Below are positions 1 through 6,356 of a stretch of DNA of 10,486 nt, in pieces (position 1 is the first letter of the stretch; the number at the start of each line of letters is the position of its first letter). The stretch is from NCBI GenBank assembly GCA_947371645.1, contig CANBQJ010000125.1:1-10486 (forward strand), in the 5' to 3' direction. The DNA is from Burkholderiales bacterium. Its GTDB lineage: Bacteria > Pseudomonadota > Gammaproteobacteria > Burkholderiales > Burkholderiaceae. The notes below the pieces were generated by a model. That model was given only the letters and a program-made list of their open reading frames with translations. It did no database searches and was not told where the DNA came from. The translations under genes and the position numbers were made by a program.

Positions 1-1111
<1,111 letters not shown>

Positions 1112-1121
<10 letters not shown>

Positions 1122-1135
1122 CTGGTTGCATAGTT
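1112..1135. promoter_or_regulatory. Perfect inverted repeat, likely operator of the adjacent PadR-family regulator
   Basis: The half-sites AACTATGCAAC (1112-1122) and GTTGCATAGTT (1125-1135) are exact reverse complements with a 2-bp TG spacer. It is AT-rich compared with its surroundings and sits between divergent reductase and PadR-family genes. PadR proteins bind as dimers to palindromes of this kind next to their own gene. From its position it should repress the reductase gene and possibly the regulator too: a weak -10-like CATAGT for the regulator lies at 1129-1134. The repeat is directly visible; that this protein binds it is inferred. Confidence 0.7.
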
Positions 1136-1187
1136 AAACGCGCCACCGAAGGCGAGCCGTGGCGGGTGCTGTCTTAGACTCAAGGCC

Positions 1188-1724
1188 ATGGCCCTGTCGC
1201 ACGCCCTGCTCACCTCGCTGATTGAAAAGCCCTCATCCGGCTACGACCTGGCCCGGCGCTTCGACAAGTCCATCGGCTACTTCTGGCACGCCTCGCACCA
1301 GCAGATTTACCGCGAGCTGTCGCGCATGGAAGAAGCCGGCTGGATCGCATCGGAGGCCGCCCCCGACGGCGGCAAGACCCGCAAGAAGCTCTACCGGGTG
1401 CTGCCGCAAGGCCAGGCCGAGCTGAGGCGCTGGGCCCGCGAGCCCTCGCCACCGCCGGATCTGCGCGACGACCTCATGGTGCGCATGCGGGCCGATGCCG
1501 CGATTGGCCCCTTGGGCATGGAAGAAGAGTTGCAAAGCCGACAGGCCTTGCACGCGGGCAAGCTGGCCGCCTACCGTGCCATCGAGGCGCGGGATTTCCC
1601 CGCCGGCAAGCGCCTGAGCCGCGAGGGCCGCATCCAGCGCCTCATCTTGCAGACCGGCATCATGTACGAAGAGTCCTGGCTGAACTGGACGATTGAAGCC
1701 CTGAAGGTGCTCAAGGCGGGCTGA
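1188..1724 (+). CDS. PadR-family transcriptional regulator with Vir_act_alpha_C-type C-terminus
   Basis: A 178-residue cytoplasmic DNA-binding protein. Residues 1-75 form the PadR winged helix: an N-terminal helix with GYDLARRFD (18-26), a recognition helix around QIYRELSRMEEAGWI, and a basic wing with GKTRKKLYRV followed by LPQGQAELRRWA. Residues 90-175 are helical and end in an aromatic region (YEESWLNWTIEALKVL) typical of the dimerising Vir_act_alpha_C domain. Length and the MALSHALLTSLIEKPSSGYD start are normal for this subfamily, so the ATG is accepted despite a weak upstream AAGG. It is divergent from the fadH-like gene and probably controls it through the palindrome at 1112-1135. PadR proteins often respond to small aromatic or acyl ligands; the ligand cannot be read from the sequence. 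The gene ends 12 bases from a convergent cyclase gene. Confidence 0.94.
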   Translation: MALSHALLTSLIEKPSSGYDLARRFDKSIGYFWHASHQQIYRELSRMEEAGWIASEAAPDGGKTRKKLYRVLPQGQAELRRWAREPSPPPDLRDDLMVRMRADAAIGPLGMEEELQSRQALHAGKLAAYRAIEARDFPAGKRLSREGRIQRLILQTGIMYEESWLNWTIEALKVLKAG

Positions 1725-1740
1725 AGGCTTCCGCCCTCAG
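1721..1740. terminator. Compact hairpin spanning two convergent stop codons
   Basis: CTGA-A-GGC pairs with GCC-C-TCAG around a TTCC loop: seven pairs and one A-C mismatch. It covers the stop codons of the PadR gene and the convergent GGDEF gene. It is symmetrical, so it could act on both strands, but no T-tract follows on either side. Intrinsic termination is therefore doubtful. Confidence 0.22.
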
Positions 1741-2972
1741 TCCATGTGGTCGAACTCAACGCGGTTGCGGCCTGCCTGTTTGGCGCGGTAGAGCGCAGCG
1801 TCGGCCGTGGCCAGCACGCGGTCGAAGCGCGCATCGGGCGCCGATGGGTGCGCCAGGGCCACGCCGAGGCTGGCTGTCACGCAGTCACCCGTGGTCGAGG
1901 CTTCATGGCGCAGCCCCAGCTGCCGCACCGCCTGCACCAGCTCGTCGGCACAGCGGCGTGCACGCGGCACATCCATGTCCGGCCACATCACCACGAACTC
2001 TTCACCGCCCCAGCGGGCCGTGAAGCCCCCCTGTGCGGCCGCCCGCTCCTTCAGGGCCTGCGCCACCAATTTGAGGCACTGGTCACCGGCCAGGTGGCCA
2101 TAGCGGTCGTTGTAGGCCTTGAAGTGGTCCACGTCGATCACGGCGAAGGCCAGTGCACGCTGGGTCTGCAGGTGCTGTTGCCATTGAAGCGCCATGGCAT
2201 CGTCGAATGAACGGCGGTTGGGCAAGCCGGTGAGCACGTCCTGGCGAGATTGCTCGGTCAACTGGGATTGGGATTCCCGCAGCTGGTCACGCAGCACCTT
2301 GGCCCGCTCGGTGCGGGAAAAACGCCGCCGCTCTTCCAGCTCCAGCCTGAAATTGATCATCAGCGAATGGCAGGCCATGATGAAAATCAGCAGCGCCATC
2401 GGGATTTCCAGCTCGGGGAAAGGCCGGGGGCGGCCGATGACCGCCAGGACGCTGATCGCATACACCGCCAGCACAAACAGCGTGAACACGACCGCCAGCC
2501 GAAAGCGAAAGCGCTGCACCACGTTGCCGTAAATGAGGATGGGCATCAGGCCCGCGCGGTACATCACGCTCCAGGGACTGTTGGTTTGCACCAGCACCAC
2601 GCACAAGGTGGCTGCGGCCAACACGCCGGTCAAGGCCACCACGCTTTCGGCGACCCAGGCCGGGAAGAAAGCCAGCACCCGCGGCAAACGCCAGCCGATC
2701 AGGATCAGCGCCAGCGCAAAGGGCGAAAACAGGCCCAGCCGGATCCACAGCGCCTGATCGTAGACGTCAGGCGCCATCATCTTGTCCGACAGCAGGAACA
2801 GGTCGTACACCAGCAGCGCCACCACGCCGCTGCGCAGGAAATGCGAGATGCGGCTGTCCCGGTTCATGTTGATGAAGCGGGCCTCCTGGGCGTCGTCAAA
2901 ATGCAGGCGTGGCGGGCGCCAGCGCAACCAGGCACTGCTCCAGCGGGCACGGCTTTCATCCAGGCTGATCAT
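1737..2972 (-). CDS. Membrane diguanylate cyclase, GGEEF active site, degenerate I-site
   Basis: A 411-residue inner-membrane protein predicted to make cyclic di-GMP from two GTP. Residues 1-45 are cytoplasmic. About six hydrophobic segments follow between 47 and 207 (approximately 47-62, 77-95, 101-128, 138-152, 157-179, 190-207), then a charged, probably coiled linker (208-245) and the GGDEF domain (246-408). Catalytic signatures are VIDVDHFKAYND (metal-binding Asp280, Asn288), Asp297 and GGEEF at 322-326. The product-inhibition site should lie at 313-316 as RxxD, but the residues there are AQGG, so feedback inhibition through that site is not expected. The ATG at 2972 overlaps the stop of the upstream cyclase as ATGA, which fixes the start and implies translational coupling. 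The membrane region is a sensor-like array I cannot assign to a named domain. It resembles that of the upstream cyclase, suggesting duplication. Confidence 0.95.
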   Translation of the reverse strand: MISLDESRARWSSAWLRWRPPRLHFDDAQEARFINMNRDSRISHFLRSGVVALLVYDLFLLSDKMMAPDVYDQALWIRLGLFSPFALALILIGWRLPRVLAFFPAWVAESVVALTGVLAAATLCVVLVQTNSPWSVMYRAGLMPILIYGNVVQRFRFRLAVVFTLFVLAVYAISVLAVIGRPRPFPELEIPMALLIFIMACHSLMINFRLELEERRRFSRTERAKVLRDQLRESQSQLTEQSRQDVLTGLPNRRSFDDAMALQWQQHLQTQRALAFAVIDVDHFKAYNDRYGHLAGDQCLKLVAQALKERAAAQGGFTARWGGEEFVVMWPDMDVPRARRCADELVQAVRQLGLRHEASTTGDCVTASLGVALAHPSAPDARFDRVLATADAALYRAKQAGRNRVEFDHMD

Positions 2973-4243
2973 GGGTTCATGTCCTGACGGGCAACGACCA
3001 CCCGATTGCGGCCACCGCGTTTGGCCTCGTACAGGGCGTCATCGGCTTGGGCAAACAAGGCTTGCGGCCCGGTGGCCAGCCCTTCGGAAGGCCACAAGGT
3101 GACCACGCCCACGCTCACGGTGACCACGCGGGCGCTGGGCGAGGTGGCGTGCGGCAGGGCGCGCGCCTCCACAGCCGCCAGCACACGCTGGGCCACGGCC
3201 ATCGCGGCCGTTTCGTTCACTTCGGGCATGACCACGGCGAACTCTTCGCCGCCCAGGCGCCCCACCATGTCTCCGGTGCGGCGCAGGCAGCCCTGCACGG
3301 CCTGGGTCACGGCCAGCAAACAGCGGTCGCCGGCCTGGTGCCCGTAGTGGTCGTTGTAGCGCTTGAAGTGGTCGATGTCGAGCATGAGCAGCGACACCGG
3401 GTGGTGCAGCTCCAGCGCGCGGCGCCAGTAGTCCTGCAGGTAGGACTCGAAGAAGCGCCGGTTGGCCACCTCGGTCAGCGGGTCGGTGGTGGCCTGGCGG
3501 GCCAGCAGGTCATGGGCGTCCTGGAGTTGCGCATCCAGCATCTGCTCGCGCCGGTCCAGGAGGTAGCCCATGCGTTCGTCGTGTTCCAGCTTGTAGTTGG
3601 CGTAGAGGCAGAACACCACGGTGGCGCCCAGGAGCACCGAGGTGTTGGTCACCAGCACACCGGTGAAATCCGGTACGTGCAACACGGTGAGCGCATGCAG
3701 GCACAGCACGCTCACGGACATCAGCACCGCAGGCCAGAATCGCGCAAAGGCGCACACATAGGCCACGATGAGGTTGAGCTCCACCACGGTGGTGATGGCC
3801 AGCGGCTCGCGGGACCGCCACATCAGGTAGGCCATGATGGCGCTTGCGAACACGCCTGTACCGGCCACCAGCCACTCCCAGAGCCAGGGCAAGCGCAACT
3901 TGTGGAACAGCCACAAACCGGTCAGCACTGGCACCGAATACACCACGGCACGCAACCAGAAGGCCAGCATGAACACGTCGGGCAGCAGGAACCAGTCGGC
4001 GATCAGGTGCCCGGTGATCAGGACCGTGGAGGCCACACCAAAGCCGGTGATGATCTGGAGCCGACGATCGGCGCCATGCTGGACGAATTCCCGCTCCAGC
4101 CGCCCCGGAAAGACCAAGGTGGGGATGCCGCTGTCGATGGCGCGGTCCAGCAGTTCACCGTCGTCGATGACGGTGTCTGACAGTTGACCCTCACGCAACA
4201 CATCCACGTTGAACAAACCACCACTCCTGACCGATGAATCCAC
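2969..4243 (-). CDS. Membrane diguanylate cyclase, GGEEF active site, intact RxxD I-site
   Basis: Up to 424 residues. A cytoplasmic N-terminus of about 60 residues precedes about six membrane segments (roughly 62-84, 92-112, 121-140, 148-165, 167-190, 195-215), a short helical linker (216-250) and a GGDEF domain (251-418). Key residues are Asp289 and Asn297 in LMLDIDHFKRYND, Asp306, and GGEEF at 331-335. RTGD at 322-325 is a full RxxD inhibitory site, so this enzyme should be limited by its product, unlike the downstream partner. The pair shares an ATGA junction and is probably one transcript. The longest frame starts with GTG at 4243, which has no spaced Shine-Dalgarno. A TTG at 4216 has AGGAG seven bases upstream and may be the true start, giving 415 residues. 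The signal sensed by the membrane part is unknown. Confidence 0.95.
   Translation of the reverse strand: MDSSVRSGGLFNVDVLREGQLSDTVIDDGELLDRAIDSGIPTLVFPGRLEREFVQHGADRRLQIITGFGVASTVLITGHLIADWFLLPDVFMLAFWLRAVVYSVPVLTGLWLFHKLRLPWLWEWLVAGTGVFASAIMAYLMWRSREPLAITTVVELNLIVAYVCAFARFWPAVLMSVSVLCLHALTVLHVPDFTGVLVTNTSVLLGATVVFCLYANYKLEHDERMGYLLDRREQMLDAQLQDAHDLLARQATTDPLTEVANRRFFESYLQDYWRRALELHHPVSLLMLDIDHFKRYNDHYGHQAGDRCLLAVTQAVQGCLRRTGDMVGRLGGEEFAVVMPEVNETAAMAVAQRVLAAVEARALPHATSPSARVVTVSVGVVTLWPSEGLATGPQALFAQADDALYEAKRGGRNRVVVARQDMNP
4224..4228 (-). promoter_or_regulatory. Shine-Dalgarno AGGAG favouring a TTG start at 4216 for the upstream cyclase
   Basis: AGGAG on the minus strand lies seven bases before an in-frame TTG (4216-4214). 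The upstream GTG at 4243 has only GGTGAA directly abutting it, which is too close to work. If this ribosome site is used, the first nine residues of the longest reading are not made. Confidence 0.4.
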
Positions 4244-4531
4244 TTCACCGGACGTTCATCCATCCTTCATCGGTGTCCTCAAATGATGCCTGCTCACTCA
4301 CCTCAACGTTTGGGGGTTAACGTGAGCGTCAAGCAACTTTGACGCAGGTCAGATGGCAGACCCGCTCGGTACGACCGCATTGTGGGGGCTGCAAACCGGC
4401 TGCGAGCGCGCCCTCAGGCTCACTGTGCATCGCCAGTGGACGATCCGTGGCAAGACGCACGCCCCGAGGCCTTGACCCTCCGTGAACAAGGGGGGTGGGT
4501 GTCGCGGCCCCACAGCAGAACGAGGGCCGTT
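4244..4531. other. Non-coding gap between the cyclase pair and the repeat-protein pair
   Basis: About 290 bases without a credible gene on either strand. It should hold the promoter for the two cyclases, but no convincing -35/-10 pair was found. A TTGACG hexamer (4344-4339 on the minus strand) has no good -10 at 16-18 bases. No hairpin followed by a T-tract was found after the stop of the repeat-protein gene at 4532. The only clear structure is the inverted repeat at 4326-4345. Confidence 0.6.
4326..4345. repeat. Perfect 7-bp inverted repeat upstream of the cyclase pair
   Basis: GCGTCAA (4326-4332) and TTGACGC (4339-4345) are exact reverse complements with a 6-base spacer. It lies about 80-100 bases upstream of the first cyclase start, where an operator would be expected. 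Each arm contains a TTGAC core, so it could also include a -35 element. A chance occurrence is possible. Confidence 0.35.
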
Positions 4532-5293
4532 TTACGGGCTTCGGTTTGCCGATGCATCTTGTGGGAGCACAAGCCGCAAATTGAACGGCAGGCGCAAGTC
4601 GGCCCGCTCGATGTCCACCGGGAAGCGCAGCACCTCGTTTTTCATGGCGAAGACCGTCTGCCCCACCATCCGGGCACTCAGCCGCGTGTCGATCTCAGGC
4701 CGCAAGGTCCAGGTGGCCTGCACCGGCACCGACATGCTGTGGCGGATCTGCCCGCTGACCAGCACATCCAGCCGCAGGGGCACCACGGCCTGCACGGGCA
4801 AGGTCCAGTCCACCGGCACCTTGAACTGCACGGGCAGCGCCACCTCCACCGGTGGCAGCCAGCTGCGCAAGGGCACCTTCATGTGCAGGGTCGTCTGCAC
4901 CGGGATGTCCTGCTGCACCCGCACCGAGGTCGAGATGGGCAGTTCGGCTTGCAACTTCACCCGCGCCAGGATGGGCTGGTCCAGGGCGGCCTGCATGGGT
5001 TGATCCAGCACCACCTGGATGCTGGGGCGCACCTGGAGCGGCACCACCATGGGTTCGTCCACCGTGGCCACGGCGCGCAAGCCTGCGGGCAGGCGCAACT
5101 CGACAGGCTGGTCGCGCAAGGACACCTGCACCTGCCAGTGCCGGTAGAACGACCAGACCCCCAGCGCCAGCACGCCGCCCCAGATCAGCGCCACACCCAG
5201 CCCGACCCACAAGAGGCCACGCAGGCCCACGGGCCGACGCCACCAGGGCATGGGCGCGGGCATGGGCCTGGCATGCAGGGCGTCAGCGGGCAC
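4532..5293 (-). CDS. Unassigned single-pass membrane protein with proline-punctuated beta repeats (paralog A)
   Basis: A 253-residue protein I do not recognise. After a short Pro/Met-rich N-terminus with WWRRP there is one hydrophobic segment at about residues 26-49. The remaining 200 residues (53-245) are predicted periplasmic: alternating hydrophobic/polar stretches broken by prolines every 8-15 residues (for example IPVQTTLHMKVPLRSWLPP at 130-148, and VPVDWTLPVQAVVPLRLDV), with almost no glycine and one late cysteine-free C-terminus. This looks like a chain of short beta strands. HWQVQVSLRDQ, RLPAGLRAVATV and a late LRFP match HLAAQVTLTEQ, RLPASLQVQAQV and LRFP in the neighbouring gene, so the two are paralogs. 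The GTG at 5293 overlaps the upstream stop by 11 bases with no good Shine-Dalgarno; ATGs at 5263 and 5251 are alternatives. It ends in TAA. Function is unknown; an envelope or lipid-contact role is only a guess. Confidence 0.8.
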   Translation of the reverse strand: MPADALHARPMPAPMPWWRRPVGLRGLLWVGLGVALIWGGVLALGVWSFYRHWQVQVSLRDQPVELRLPAGLRAVATVDEPMVVPLQVRPSIQVVLDQPMQAALDQPILARVKLQAELPISTSVRVQQDIPVQTTLHMKVPLRSWLPPVEVALPVQFKVPVDWTLPVQAVVPLRLDVLVSGQIRHSMSVPVQATWTLRPEIDTRLSARMVGQTVFAMKNEVLRFPVDIERADLRLPFNLRLVLPQDASANRSP

Positions 5294-6083
5294 GGCTGGC
5301 AGCAGGTGGGGCGTCCACGCGCGGCAGGATGCGCACGGCCTGGAAGGGCACGGTCAGCGTCATCAGGTTGAGCCCGGCATGCACATGCTGGTCGGGGAAG
5401 CGCAACAGCGCGTCCACCGGCGCGGTGACCGGCAGCGACAGGGTCTGCCGGAAGGGCACGCGGGTCTCGATCACGGTGTCGATGTCCGCGTGCAGCGGGG
5501 CCGCCAGGTTGACCGTGGCCGGCGCCGACAGGGCCAGAGGCAACTGGTGTCGGATGGGGATGACCATGTCCACGGGCACATCGGCCTTCACTGGCACGTC
5601 GCCCTGGATGGGCAAGGTCAAGGGGATGCCCATGAACTTCGTGCGCACCTGGGTGTCCACGTGGATGAGCTGGTCCACCTTGAGCACCTGGCGCACCGGC
5701 ACGTCCACGTTCACCGGCACCACCGTGTCCAGCGTCACCTGCACGGGCAAGGTCTCGCGGATGGGCAGGGTCAGTGTCTGGCGGATGGGCACATGCACCG
5801 GGATGGTCTGGTCGATCTTGACCTTGACCTGCCGCTCCACCTGGGCCTGCACCTGCAGGCTGGCTGGCAGGCGGATGTCGGCGTCTTGTTCGGTGAGCGT
5901 GACCTGCGCGGCCAGGTGATGCCAGGCCCACCACGCGGCCCCCAGGGACACGGCACTCATGAGCAGCAGCAAGATGGCCGCGCTGCCCACGAGCACGCCC
6001 CAGCTGAGGGAGCGGCCAAACACGGCCAGCACGGGCGGATCCATCCCCGTGGGCTGGGTGGCGGTCGAAGGGGCATCGGACAT
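5283..6083 (-). CDS. Unassigned single-pass membrane protein with P-[IVF]-R-x-x-L beta repeats (paralog B)
   Basis: A 266-residue protein of no family I can name. Residues 1-25 are cytoplasmic, a strongly hydrophobic segment spans about 28-55 and ends in WWAWHHL, and residues 57-255 are predicted periplasmic. That part is a run of short strands punctuated by prolines. The motif P-[IVF]-R-[QEH]-x-L occurs five times, starting at residues 99, 107, 129, 176 and 210 (PIRQTL, PIRETL, PVRQVL, PIRHQL, PFRQTL). The first two form an 8-residue tandem repeat. There is no catalytic signature and no cysteine. It is first in a two-gene unit: its TGA lies inside the 5' end of paralog A. The ATG at 6083 has no clear Shine-Dalgarno, and only 33 bases separate it from a divergent small gene. 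The predicted N-in, C-out topology follows from the single anchor. Confidence 0.85.
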   Translation of the reverse strand: MSDAPSTATQPTGMDPPVLAVFGRSLSWGVLVGSAAILLLLMSAVSLGAAWWAWHHLAAQVTLTEQDADIRLPASLQVQAQVERQVKVKIDQTIPVHVPIRQTLTLPIRETLPVQVTLDTVVPVNVDVPVRQVLKVDQLIHVDTQVRTKFMGIPLTLPIQGDVPVKADVPVDMVIPIRHQLPLALSAPATVNLAAPLHADIDTVIETRVPFRQTLSLPVTAPVDALLRFPDQHVHAGLNLMTLTVPFQAVRILPRVDAPPAASRAR

Positions 6084-6116
6084 CGGCTTGATGATGCCAT
6101 GCCCGACAATGCCGGC

Positions 6117-6356
6117 ATGCCCACCGTGTTCGATTTGACCGACGCCGAACGCGTCGCCCCCCTGCCCGACCTGCCCACCACGCGCAAGGTGTTCGAGGCA
6201 CTGAGCCGCGCCGCCAGCGCACGCGGCCTGGCCCTGCGCTCACCGCCGCCCGAGCCCACCACCTGCTGTGGGCGCGGCTGCAATGGCTGCGTGTGGGAAG
6301 GCTTCTATGAAGCCGCCCATTACTGGCGCGACGAAGCCCTGCTGGTGCTCAGCTGA
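6117..6356 (+). CDS. Small oxidoreductase-like (OXLD1/PF09791-type) cysteine-motif protein
   Basis: A 79-residue cytoplasmic protein. Its C-terminal half, PPPEPTTCCGRGCNGCVWEG at residues 43-62, is the hallmark of the oxidoreductase-like domain (Pfam Oxidored-like), with Cys50, 51, 55 and 58 and a Trp at 60. The aromatic helix FYEAAHYWRDEALLVL follows, as in other members. The biochemical role of this family is poorly defined; the clustered cysteines suggest metal or redox chemistry. The N-terminal 40 residues are family-variable. An in-frame ATG at 6099 would add six residues; neither start has a good Shine-Dalgarno. The gene is head-to-head with paralog B, leaving almost no room for a dedicated promoter outside coding sequence. 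Its 3' end overlaps the convergent clpV by 8 bases. A functional tie to either neighbour is not shown. Confidence 0.85.
   Translation: MPTVFDLTDAERVAPLPDLPTTRKVFEALSRAASARGLALRSPPPEPTTCCGRGCNGCVWEGFYEAAHYWRDEALLVLS

Noticed and set aside
3047..4180. 377-codon plus-strand open frame opposite the second cyclase
   Set aside because: His/Gln/Gly-rich antisense shadow. The minus-strand frame has clear GGDEF and membrane signatures.
4018..4263. 81-codon minus-strand ORF starting with ATG just upstream of the second cyclase
   Set aside because: It runs out of frame through the cyclase N-terminus and has Trp/Ser/Arg-rich shadow composition; the cyclase frame continues into recognised domains.
4300..4350. 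Possible FliA (sigma-28) promoter for the cyclase pair
   Set aside because: CAAAGTTG resembles the -35, but the sequence 11 bases downstream does not match the GCCGATAA-type -10.
4381..4531. Possible intrinsic terminator after paralog A
   Set aside because: A CGGCCC/GGGCCG pairing exists, but with a 13-base loop and no T-tract; too weak to call.
4741..5760. CRISPR-like or tandem-repeat array
   Set aside because: The recurring short words have no constant spacing and are in frame with repeated Pro-Val motifs in two coding sequences.
5250..6098. Upstream extension of the plus-strand frame that ends in the OXLD1-type gene
   Set aside because: Its His/Gln/Val-rich repeats are the antisense image of the proline-punctuated repeats in paralog B. 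Only the last 79-85 codons resemble a protein family.
5185..6243. 352-codon minus-strand open frame overlapping paralog B
   Set aside because: Pro/Gly/Arg/Ala-rich out-of-frame reading. The frame with a membrane helix and regular repeats is the more protein-like one.
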